A stretch of 64,000 nt of DNA, from NCBI GenBank assembly GCA_030248135.1, contig JASANC010004104.1, positions 1 through 64,000 of the forward strand. Direction: 5' to 3'. How positions within the stretch are numbered: the stretch's first letter is position 1; each line of letters starts with the position of its first letter. The position numbers and the translations under genes are program-made. Source of the DNA: Theristus sp. LFF4_11 (Eukaryota > Nematoda > Chromadorea > Monhysterida > Xyalidae). Positions 1 to 9,539 of the stretch are shown here, piece by piece. The notes beneath the pieces are model-generated. The model did no database searches. It was not told the DNA's origin and was given only the letters and a program-made list of their open reading frames with translations.

Positions 1-1729
1 ATTTTTCAAGCGAGCGAAAATACGACGGTGATTATGAGGGTATTGGTGTTAAAACGTATCTGTACATAGTTTTACAGTTGTTATTGTAATTAAAATGTTG
101 ATAGGCGCCCCCTGTAATTGGAAATATCGAGCCAAGCATAACAGCTCTCTTGGGTGTTACGGTAGAATGTCTGCTCGGTGTGTTCGAATGTGCTTTTTAA
201 AGTAAATTGCTTGAGATAATTGATTGTGGAAAGAATTTAAAAGCATATTTTAAATTAACGGAGCTGAGAGGGGCCGTATGGACTGACAAACCCACAATAA
301 GTAACATTTCTTGCGGAATCAAAGTTGTCCACTAACGAGACTGCACAGAAACAGCTGACACTGCGTTAAAACGTACATACAGTTCAACCATCCGAGTCCA
401 GATATCTTTAGATTTGCTGTTCCAAGCGGCTTTCATGCAAAGAACCGTGTACATTTAATAGTGATTTAGTAGCGCGGATAAACGGTGTGATTTGTGCGGT
501 GAAAACTCAAAGTGATCACAAAAAGCATATTCGAGCTGCAGCAACGTGTACAATTGTGGTGTTGCGAAATGGTGGACATGGATTTTCGGGTGAATTGGTT
601 CTGAGGATACGTAAAGGTTTTGTAATACACATGATTTCGTCCCACAAATTCGTGTCACTTGAGTGAAACTTGGAGCTGATATTTTTTTCGAAATCAAAGA
701 AGAAAAAAGAAATCATTTCGTATCCTGCATCGTTAAAAACCCGCAAGGTATATTATGTGCATACACTTGTATGTTTTTGGGCTTCGTTCAAGAACAAAAC
801 TATGTACCTTGTGTATGTAGGATACATGCATGTACATGCACATGTATGAGCATTCTCTGGTATGTACGTATCTTAATACATGCTTAAAGGGCGGAGGGAA
901 ACGATTATGGGCGATTATAATTCTTTTTGAGCTAATGTCTGCAGGAATAGGAAAAAGAAAAAGCAGTATGTACATACAACATATAATAATGATTATTATT
1001 ACGATTTCAGACTTTCAGCCTGCGGGTCTAGACTCTGAACAGCTATAAAACGACAGTGTACTTAAAAATACATTTAACTGTTGTACTTGGGTATTCGTCA
1101 ACCTCGTCTACAACAGTGAAGCCTTTCTGCTTAAGTAAAGCTTATTGGTATCAAAAAGTTTATTTTTCAAAAAACAATTCAATAATTGTTTGAGATGTTG
1201 TATGTTTTCACTGCCTGTATTTTGAGGCTTTTGAGGCCGAGATCCTCACTCTCCATGTCCAGGTGTAGAGGATTTGCTCGTTTTAAGCCTTTGTCAGTTA
1301 CAATGTATGCCCACCCATGGTCTAACTTTACCTCTATTACGTTCCATTCAACTGATCCTGTGTTCAAAACGGCGTGAACGCAATACAAAGTGACAATTTG
1401 AAAAAGAATTATAACGTTCTTCTCGTGTCATAAGATTACGAAATGGCATGTATTGTTGGTGTTGTTGTTGTTTATTCTACGTCGCTGTGGTGATCCAATA
1501 TTTCAATAGTATACATTAAAACCATTATTTTTGGATTGAATGTAGCTATCCAAAGCTCATATCGGCTTCCACGTTGCCACAACAAGAAAAGAAACTTGAA
1601 CAAATGCTTGACTGTGCTCGAATAAATACACTTGTCATATACGGTATACAATTGTTGTACTTCAATAAATAAAATAATCATCCCATTTTACCCGACTGAT
1701 TCGTATTTTCTGAACAAGATTTCAAAAAA
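1..1729. other. Upstream region without a supported gene
   Basis: I see no convincing exon here. The stretch is AT-rich with scattered short open frames on both strands. A minus-strand frame at 1388-1179 ends in a stop followed within about 30 nt by AATAAA, so it could be a terminal exon, but nothing upstream of it on that strand can be joined to it and it would have to overlap the KCTD-like gene. The promoter and 5' UTR of the gene beginning at 1730 should lie in the last few hundred bases; no clear core promoter motif is recognised. Confidence 0.4.
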
Positions 1730-4700
1730 ATGGCCAAAAAGGACGAAATCATAAACTTGAACGTCGGCGGAAAGAAGTTCACGGTAAGCCATAATGCCAT
1801 ACACTGTATTTTTGCGGTTTTTATTAGCTTTCTTATTAAACGTGTGTCCAAATATGCGTTTGCACGCACAGACAGAGAAAACGTTTCATGGCTGTGCGGC
1901 AATTTGAAATCAGCAAAACTTAACCGTATTCTGACGGCAGACTCAAACTACAGTTTCGTTTCACCGTCTTCACACGCATTCAGTCGCAGAATCTAAACAG
2001 CTGATATGATACAGTAGACGATGAAGTGCGTTCTTAGTCGCGAGAGCCACACACAGGTTCGCCGGAGTGACTTGTGCGCCGATCCACGGAGTCGCCTCGC
2101 CGACTGGTTCAAGTTGGGCGCCAGTCGTCCGGTGCCGCAGGACAAGTCCGGCAATTACTATCTGGATCGCGATGGGAAAACGTTCCGCTACATTCTCGCG
2201 TATCTTCGGATGCGTCGCGAGCGCGCGGTGACGCCGACGATGGCGTTGCCGATGAAGCCGGACGTGTTGGCCAGGTTGGGATGTGTTGGCCGGGTTGGGC
2301 TTTGTTGGCCAGGTTGGGATGTGTTGGCCAGGTTGGGATGTGTTGGCCAGGTGGGGATGTGTTGGCCGGGTTGGGCTTTGTTGCTAGGTTGGGATGTGTT
2401 GGCCAGGTTGGGATGTGTTGGCCAGGTTGGGACGTGTTGGCCAGGTGGGGATGTGTTGGCCGGGTTGGGCTTTGTTGGCTAGGTTGGGATGTGTTGGCCA
2501 GGTGGGGATGTGTTGGCCAGGTTGGGCTTTGTTGGCCAGGTTGGGACGTGTTGGCCAGGTTGGGATTTGTTGGCCAGGTGGGGATGTGTTGGCCAGGTTG
2601 GGCTTTGTTGGCCAGGTTGGGATGTGTTGGCCTGGTTGGGACGTGTTGGCCAGGTGGGGATGTGTTGGCCGGGTTGGGCTTTGTTGGCTAGGTTGGGATG
2701 TGTTGGCCAGGTTGGGATGTGTTGGCCAGGTTGGGCTTTGTTGGCCAGGTTGGGACGGGTTGGCCAGGTTGGGATTTGTTGGCCAGGTGGGGATGTGTTG
2801 GCCAGGTTGGGATGTGTTGGCCAGGTTGGGCTTTGTTGGCCAGGTTGGGACGTGTTGGCCAGGTTGGGATTTGTTGGCCAGGTGGGGATGTGTTGGCCAG
2901 GATGGCCTATGTACATTATGGCCGAATAAATACGGCCACTTGGTTTGACTGACAAACCGTATTACCTCCAATAAACCCCCATGGGGGATTAATACGTCAG
3001 CGACTTTTAGGGATGGGGGTTTATTAGTGGGGGGAGGGGGACTATTGGTGGGGGGGGGGGGGTATTTACAAACAAATTCTAGGGGTGGGGGTTTGTTGAA
3101 AAATGGCAAAAATACCTTGCATGGCAGGCAAGAAAGTCGCAGAAACTTCTACTTTTCACAGAGATTTCCTTTTGTAACAGCCTTTTGTAATGAAATTGCC
3201 ATTAACTCATCCCTTTGGGGCCTTTGGTAGCTCAATTTCACCAATGTCACTGCATTCAGCCACTGAATTTGCTGGGTATGTGTTTCAAACAGGTTTCCAA
3301 TTAACCCCCATGGGGGATTATTTGTGGGGGGGGGTTATTCGGAAACTTGTCGTGGGGGTGGGAGTTTATTGGTGAGAGGGGGGGGGGGATGAATGGTGGG
3401 GGGGGGGGTTAATGGGGGTAATACGGTATGAGTGATTCGGCTGCAGTTTGCGTGTGGTTTCGTTTTTGTATTGATATGAGAAACGTAAAATTTCCCACAT
3501 GTTTCAGCGTGTTAGCCGAGGCAGAAACGTTAGGACTGGAGGAGTTAAGGGACGACTGCTTAGACTTGTTGCATTCGTATCAGCGCGAGGAACTTGGCCA
3601 TGCGATCGCGTACACAAATCGGGTGCGAAATTTTGACATTCAAGCTGGTTTATTGGATTATTGGAAAAGTTTTGTGTGTCAGTTTTTTGTTATGGTATTG
3701 GAGGCAGTGTGTCAGTTTTTACACTGAGAAAAATTCTTTTAGTTGAACAATTTCGTGCTCCCCCCGTGTGTTCCCCGTAATTCAGTTGTTGGAGTTTCAG
3801 TCAATCAGTTCGCATTACCAAACGCATATAAAAATAACTATGATTTTTTTCATTTTGGTCTCGAGACTCGATGCGTGCATATGACGCGGGAATTAAAAAT
3901 TGCCTAAGTGATCCGAGTCCCCTAAATAGGGCCGGGTCACTTAGACTATTTTGAATTGCTACATAAAGATTGAAACTAGTTTCCTTTCGACGTCTGCAAA
4001 CGCACTGACTCGCAGAACCCAACAAAATGATCTGTTCGCTTACCGTAGTCCGTGCAAAGGTGGTGGTGGTGGTGTACCTAGAGATGTCAAGAAAAAAAAA
4101 TTTTCTATTTTTTTTCTTTTTAAAAAAAAAATTTTTTTTTTTAAATTTTTTTTTTTTAAATGAAAGTTGTTCAGAATTTTTCAGGGAGTCCGAATATCAC
4201 CATCTGAGGAGCCACCGACTTACCATATGACCCCCACTCATATGGGAGGAGGGTGAAAATTTCAGACTTGGTTTCGGCGACCCCATTTTCCCACCGACGA
4301 CATCACGTCTCGTGTTTTGCCTCTCAATTCACCTCAAATAACATGGAAACAAGTTCCACAACAAACCGGTGTGATCACGCTGACGACACGAGGCGAAACA
4401 GCAACGAGCAACCAACGAAGTTACGCTTGCAGTGGCAGACAGTGCAATTTCCACCTTTCGAGATCCTGAAAAACGATGCGTAAATGTGAGTTCTCTGCTT
4501 CTATCTCACCTTAGCGACATCGGAATTTGTTGAACTAGCCTTTGCGACGCTCAAGTACTTCAATGCGCGAGTCGATCATCACTCACCAAGGCTGAAAACA
4601 GTCGATAAATCAATCCAGAATACCACCTGCAGCGTTGAAGACTAAGTGACAAGGTAAAGTCAAAGAAAATTTTTGTTGAACTTTCGAAAAATTATGCCAA

Positions 4701-5756
4701 AAACGGCATTTTCAGGGCACATTAAAGAAAAAATTTCAAAAATTTTTAATAAAAAAATAAAAAAAAAATGCTCATTTTTTTTTACTTTTTTTTTTTTAAA
4801 TTTAAAAAAAAATTTTTTTTTTGACCCTTACATCTCTAGGTGTACCCCTTGAATCGAAGTGCGTCACACAGCACATGAGAGTTTGCCAGAGGTTCAGAAA
4901 CGCGCACCGGTTTGAGGGGCACCGCTGTGCGTGCGCTACCGAATGCTCGCTCGCTTCTCAACAAACTGCCAACAATGATGAAAACATGCAGTTTGTTGAG
5001 CTACAGTATGTTTCATTAAACCTGTCACCTTTCCAGCAGAGCACAGAAGTACAGAGGCTTTTGGCTTGCCTACTCATGGTGTCTTACACTTCTCTGGTAT
5101 TATGCCGTGCACTGCAGAATAAAACTGACTGACTGACTGACTGACTGACAGAGGCCACGAATAAGGACACACTGTCGAGTCGACGGAATTGGGGCCATTG
5201 GGGGTGTTTTTATTCTCCGGACAATCCTGAATCCGGTCCATATTCTTCTTTGATTCATAATTTGGCGCTCTGTATTCTGCCAGAAAGTGACAGGTTTTCA
5301 GAAATATACAGTACCACCGGGCTTAGGTTCTTCAGCGAACTTATTGGCGATTTTTGTTGAGCGAAATTTTCTCCAGTGTGCACCAACCAGCGCACAGACG
5401 TCTACATTCGAACACTAAATTTTAGGGAATCAGCTGATTGGTTGGTGGTCATGCATGTGATGCATGCTTTCTGTGCAGGCATTGCTGTGGAGCGTCGTCT
5501 GTCGGCGTCTGAGTACAGAAAGGATGCGTGGTCACCGACCAATCAGCTGATTCCCTATAATTTAGAGTTCGACTGTAGTTCCGGGCATATTGCTTTCTCT
5601 CAGCCGGAACACATCACTCACCTCATCACCGTTCAGATTGTGCACATCTACGAAGAGTTCGCGTACGACAGTAGACCCCCTGCAGCGCCGGGACCGCCAG
5701 GCGCCGTCAGAGGCGCAAAGAAGAAAATCGATCCGTATGAAGATTGGGACGCGTGA
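1730..5756 (+). CDS. T1-type BTB/POZ (KCTD-like) protein, 4 exons
   Basis: Model: exons 1730-1783, 2057-2274, 3508-3622 and 5604-5756, 540 nt, 179 aa. Exon phases agree at every junction (0, 2/1, 0). Exon 1 encodes LNVGGKKFT, the signature start of the T1-type BTB fold of KCTD proteins; exon 2 continues with a DRDGKTFRYILAYLR motif; exon 3 has VLAEAETLGLEELRDDC, matching the end of that fold, where KCTD proteins usually read LxEAxxxxLxxL. The last exon gives a short Pro/Gly-rich tail ending DPYEDWDA and a TGA. KCTD proteins often act as oligomeric adaptors for cullin-3 ubiquitin ligases; which one this is cannot be told. Exon 2 ends at AG|GTTGGG, the first unit of a 19-bp minisatellite. Intron 2 carries that array and a G-rich MITE, intron 3 a hAT-like element, a retroposon tail and a palindromic MITE. 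The exon 4 acceptor is less certain: 5637 is an alternative in the same frame. Additional small exons in intron 3 cannot be excluded. Confidence 0.72.
2262..2905 (+). repeat. 19-bp GT-rich minisatellite at the intron 2 donor
   Basis: About 33 imperfect head-to-tail units of GTTGGGATGTGTTGGCCAG, with variants GTTGGGCTTT, GTTGGGACGT, GTTGGGATTT and GTGGGGATGT in the first half. The array starts within the coding sequence for PDVLA at the end of exon 2 and runs into the intron. Most units recreate CCAG|GTTGGG, the presumed splice donor. Since 19 is not divisible by 3, all frames stay open over long distances, which explains the long Cys/Trp/Gly-rich frames on both strands; these are not separate genes. 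Confidence 0.95.
2956..3427. mobile_element. G-rich MITE with terminal inverted repeats
   Basis: The left end reads ACCGTATTACCTCCAATAAA and the right end, read inverted, ACCGTATTACCCCCATTAA, followed on both sides by C-runs (G-runs inside). Two internal blocks near 3000-3065 and 3300-3420 hold many runs of four or more G on the + strand. No coding capacity is seen, so this is a non-autonomous inverted-repeat element in intron 2 of the KCTD-like gene. The superfamily is unknown. Confidence 0.6.
3837..4022. repeat. Interspersed repeat, about 180 bp
   Basis: Contains the diagnostic stretch with GATCCGAGTC, a GGGTCACTTAG-like match and ATAAAGATTGAAAC, followed by a GCAGAA end. Related copies lie at 31447-31612 and 61640-61835, and a short piece near 1950-1997. 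Non-coding; its class is not identified. Confidence 0.6.
4079..4838. mobile_element. hAT-like non-autonomous transposon with 8-bp TSD
   Basis: Begins TAGAGATGTC and ends ACATCTCTA, an inverted terminal repeat. Both ends are flanked by the same 8 bases GGTGTACC (4071-4078 and 4839-4846), as expected of hAT insertions. The interior starts and ends with long A/T homopolymers and has no transposase frame. Part of it (about 4650-4760) resembles the interior of the hAT-like elements at 54.8 and 56.3 kb. It lies in intron 3 of the KCTD-like gene. Confidence 0.8.
5057..5150 (+). mobile_element. 3' end of a retroposon with CTGA tail
   Basis: A segment ending GCACTGCAGAATAAAACTGA followed by a (CTGA)n microsatellite. 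The same segment with the same kind of tail occurs at 27522-27605. A shared body running into a simple repeat is the usual 3' end of non-LTR retroposons such as RTE-type LINEs or SINEs using them; no reverse transcriptase frame is present. Confidence 0.55.
5404..5579. mobile_element. Palindromic MITE (GAATCAGCTGATTGG family)
   Basis: Two arms meet as an inverted repeat: GAATCAGCTGATTGGTTGG on the left and CCAATCAGCTGATTCCC on the right, with outer ends resembling TACAGTCGAACTCTAAATT. Other copies are at 15503-15673 and 21968-22125. Non-coding; its right end is about 25 nt upstream of the chosen acceptor of exon 4 of the KCTD-like gene. Confidence 0.75.
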
Positions 5757-5996
5757 AAAGGGGCGAAAATTTTCGTTTGTTTTTCGCTGTGTGTGTGTGT
5801 TTTCAACTGTGGTGTTCACACGGTTCACACCTGGATTGGACTTGACTTTGGGCTTCTTTGGATTTGACACATTTTGAATGTACAGTATACCATGACTTGA
5901 AAATGCGCGAACAATCTTTTTTTCCGATAATGGACAATATTCGATTTACAAATGATTGTGGCGGTTTGTTGTATAAAGTTACTTTTTATCAACAAT

Positions 5997-6262
5997 TACC
6001 GTAAAGTCTTGCATATAAGGTTCCTCCCACTTATAAGACCCCCACCCAAAAGTGGGCGGAGTGTCACACGGCGGGAAACCAAAAAATTCAAAATTTTGAC
6101 TTGGTCAAAATCCTACCCCGTTTATAAGGCCCGGAATTCCTAATGTTCGGTTTATAAGACCTCCTCCCACTTATAAGGTTGTCACACGAAATTCCACTTT
6201 TTTCAGAAATTTTTGATTTTCAAATTTATATAAGGAGACCTTATATGCAAGACTTTACGGTA
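5997..6262. mobile_element. MITE with 24-bp terminal inverted repeats
   Basis: Starts TACCGTAAAGTCTTGCATAT and ends with the inverse complement of the same sequence at 6239-6262. Internal CTCCCACTTATAA motifs are repeated. 266 bp, no coding capacity. The TA-containing ends suggest a Tc1/mariner-type MITE, but this is only a guess. Confidence 0.75.
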
Positions 6263-6315
6263 TCCGTTATAATAAGTCGGTCAATAACTTACTACGGTTT
6301 ATAGCGTAGCTGCGG

Positions 6316-7352
6316 ATTATCTAAAAATGCGGGAGACGCATATAAAAGGAGGAATATGGCCTTGTGTAAGCAGTGAAAGACTTGGCTCGACAACGCTTTT
6401 CAAGTCTCTGATGTGGTACACACGGATACAAGCACATAAGAGTCATATTTTTGCGCCGCGTTTGTTGTTTAAAAGCTTGCTGAGAAGCGTAAAAACTTTG
6501 AAGTTATGTAGATATTTTTCAATTGTCCTCTTCAGTTTAGTCTAAAATCACATCATGTGCGAAATTCTGTACAGCATGGCCGAATAAATGAGGCAGTCCA
6601 TCAAGGCGGGATTAGTCGCTGACTAGGAGTTGTCTTTTTCAAAAATCCAACATAATTTCCAATCATGTGTGCAAGGGAGAAAGAATGAACAGAATAATAC
6701 GGATAATCCATTAGTTCAAAAAAACGCGTCACATTTGGCATACAATTTGGTTTCTGAACTTCTTTTTCTTTCATTCAAAATTCGCGCGCTCCTTGCACCC
6801 TGAAAAAAGCTGCCATGTTTAATCAGCTATACTGTAAATTCTGTGCAAAAAAACAGAAACATCAGAGATTGCAAAACATTGCTGCATGTAGCTTTATCGT
6901 TGTTGCTAACGTACGCACCGCTGTGCATACAGCAGCACCAGTGCAAAAAGTGTTGTCTTCCGTTGATTTTCACCCTTTTTACCAAACTCTTGTGACAGGA
7001 TAAACCGGTGAGTCATTGCCACAGAAGGAGACCTTGCGTTCCCAATGCCTCTGCGATACACTTTGTGCAAACCAGTGTCAGCGATCTAAAGTCTGATCGT
7101 TATTTTAGTGGTTTTAGAGGTCGCTAAATGCTAGAAAAAAGCAAATGTGAAAGTTTCATTTGTCTACAATGTACCAGGGTTGCCACTTGCAACCGAAATA
7201 AAGAATAAACGGCGCAAAAATATGACTCTTATGTACTTGTATCCGTGTGTACCACATCAGAGACTTGAAAAGCGTTGTCGAGCCAAGTCTTTCACTGCTT
7301 ACACAAGGCCATATTCCTCCTTTTATATGCGTCTCCCGCATTTTTAGATAAT
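6316..7352. mobile_element. Inverted-repeat transposon with about 143-bp termini
   Basis: The left 143 bases (from ATTATCTAAAAATGCGGGAG) and the right 143 bases are near-perfect inverted copies. A second element with the same termini and interior lies at 60240-61625 in the other orientation. The interior shows no transposase frame. A MITE (6572-6836) has inserted inside this copy and is absent from the other. The element runs on its right side into a 149-bp satellite array, as does the second copy. Confidence 0.8.
6572..6836. mobile_element. MITE of the TATGGCCGAATAAAT family (nested)
   Basis: About 265 bp. Outer ends resemble TACGGTATGGCCGAATAAAT; the interior contains CTAGGAGTTGTCTTTTTC and CGCGCGCTCCTTGCACCCTG. 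Further copies: 15250-15505, 19426-19695, 31179-31444, and a short end at about 2910-2945. No coding capacity. Confidence 0.7.
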
Positions 7353-7409
7353 ATTCTGACTTTTACATAAGCCCCAAAGGTCGGACCAAAATCACAATAC
7401 GTTGGTCAC

Positions 7410-8740
7410 ACATTCTTCTAAACCCCGGACAACTCAGGTTTTTCATTTTTCGTTTTTAGGCCAATTTCGTCTATGCTATTTCTACGGCCGATTCGCCCAA
7501 AATCATCACGATTCAGTACCTAGAATTGCTCACATAAGAAAACTGACCCAAAAGCCGTGATCGGCGCAATGAATTACCATGGAAAACACCGACTTCTTGT
7601 TTTTCATTTCTGGACCGGTTTCACTAAATTCCATGGCCGATTCGCCCGAAATCGTCACGATTCGGTATCTAGAGTTGCTCACATGAAAAAACTAACACAA
7701 AATCCGTGATCAGTGTGTTTAATTACAATGGAAAACACCGGTTTTTTGTTTTTCATTTCTGGACCGATTTCGCCAATTTCCACGGCCGATTTCCCCGAAA
7801 TCGTCACGATTCAGTATCTAGAGTTGCTCACATAAAAAACTAACCCAAAATCCGTAATCAGTGCATTGAATTACCATGGAAAACGCCGTTTTCTTGTTTT
7901 TCTTTTCTGGACCGATTTCGCTAAAGTCCACGGCCGATTCGCTCCAAATCGTCACGATTCGGTATCTAGAGTTGCTCACATAAAAAACTAACACAAAATC
8001 CGTGATCAGCGCATTGAATTACCCTGGAAAACACCAGTTTCTCATTTTTTGTTTTTAGACCGATTTCGCCAATTTCCACGGCCGATTCGCCCGAAATCGT
8101 CACGATTTAGTATTTAGAGTTGCTCACATAAGAAAACTAACCCAAAATCCGTGATCAGCGCATTGAATTACCCCGGACTACACCAGTTTCTTATTTTTTT
8201 GTTTTTGGACCGATTTCGCCAATTTCCACGGCCGATTCGCCCGAAATCGTCACGATTCAGCATCTAGAATTGCTCACGTAAGAAAACTAACCCAAAATTC
8301 GTGATCAGCGCATTGAGTTACCTGGAAAACACCCTTTTCTTGTTTTTCGTTTCTGGACCGATTTCGCCAATTTCCACGGCCGATTCGCCCGAAATCGTCA
8401 CGATTCAGCATCTAGAGTTGCTCACGTAAGAAAACTAACCCAAAATCCGTGATCAGCGCATTGAATTACCCTGGAAAACACTCTTCTCTTGTTTTTCGTT
8501 TCTGGAGCGATTTCGCCAATTTCGACGGCCGATTCGCCCGAAATCGTCACGATTCGGCATCTAGAGTTGCTCACGTAAGAAAACTAACCCAAAATCCGTG
8601 ATCAGCGCATTGAATTACCTTGGAAAACACCCTTTTCTTGTTTTTCGTTTCTGGACCGATTTCGCCAATTTCCACGACCGATTCGCCCGAAATCGTCACG
8701 ATTCAGTATCTAGAGATGCTCACACGGGGCAAAAATTAAC
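7410..8740. repeat. Satellite array, about 149-bp unit, about nine copies
   Basis: The motif GATTCGCCCGAAATCGTCAC recurs at intervals close to 149 bp (about 7486, 7634, 7784, 7931, 8082, 8231, 8381, 8527, 8676). Each unit also has TGGACCGATTTCGCCAATTT and a CCGTGATCAGCGCATTGAAT segment. A shorter inverted array of the same unit is at 59490-60130. Confidence 0.9.
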
Positions 8741-9520
8741 TTAATTTCCAAAATCTCCGGATGGAATTACCCCAGGAAACATTTTTGTTCGACTGTGAAA
8801 ATGCCGCAGGTAAAAATTGAAAGCGCGAACACATGTAACCAGGTCAAAACCTGCGAACCTTTAAAAATGCCCAATTTTTTACCCAAATAAAGGTTGGAGC
8901 AAAAAAGTAACTAAATTTTCAAAATCTACAGATGAAATTACCCCAGGAAACTTTTTTGTTCGGTTATGGAACAACTTCAGACAAAAATTGAAAGGGCGAA
9001 CACTTAAAACCCGGTGAAAACCGTGCGAGTTTTTAAAAATGCCCAATTTTTACTCAAAAACAAGGTCGGGGCAAAAAATTAACTCAATTTCTAAAATCTT
9101 CGGATGGAATTACCTCAGGAAAATTTTTTGTTAGGTTACGGAACAACTTCAGACAAAAATTGAAAGGGCGAACACTTGTAACGGCGTAAAATCCTTCAAA
9201 ACTTAAAAATGCCCAAATTTTGCCCCAAATAAGGGTCAGAGGCAAAAATTAACTCAATTTTCAAAATCTCCGGATGGAATTACCCCAGGAAATTTTTTTG
9301 TTTGGTCATGGAACAACTTCAGACAAAAATTGAAAGGGCGAACACTTGTAACGCCGTAAAATCCTTCAAAATTTAAAAAAATGCCCAAATTTTGCCCCAA
9401 ATAAGGGTCGGGGCAAAAAATTAGCCCAATTTTCAAAATCTCCGGATGGAATTACCCCAGGAACCATTTTTGTGCAACTGTGAAAGTGTCGCAGGTAAAA
9501 ATTGAAAGGGCGAACACATA
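8728..9520. repeat. Second satellite array, about 172-bp unit, about 4.5 copies
   Basis: Adjacent to the 149-bp array but of different sequence. The unit contains GGATGGAATTACCCCAGGAA and CAGACAAAAATTGAAAGGGC; repeat starts fall near 8728, 8893, 9066, 9240 and 9411. No open frame spans the units. Confidence 0.85.
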
Positions 9521-9539
9521 TGATTACACTACTGAAAAA

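Noticed and set aside
1179..1388. Minus-strand frame followed by AATAAA, possible last exon
   Set aside because: No homology recognised and no joinable upstream exon; it would have to overlap the KCTD-like gene on the other strand.
2074..3109. Several long overlapping open frames on both strands rich in Cys, Trp, Gly and Pro
   Set aside because: They arise from the 19-bp minisatellite, which keeps all frames open; only the first part (to 2274) is supported as exon.
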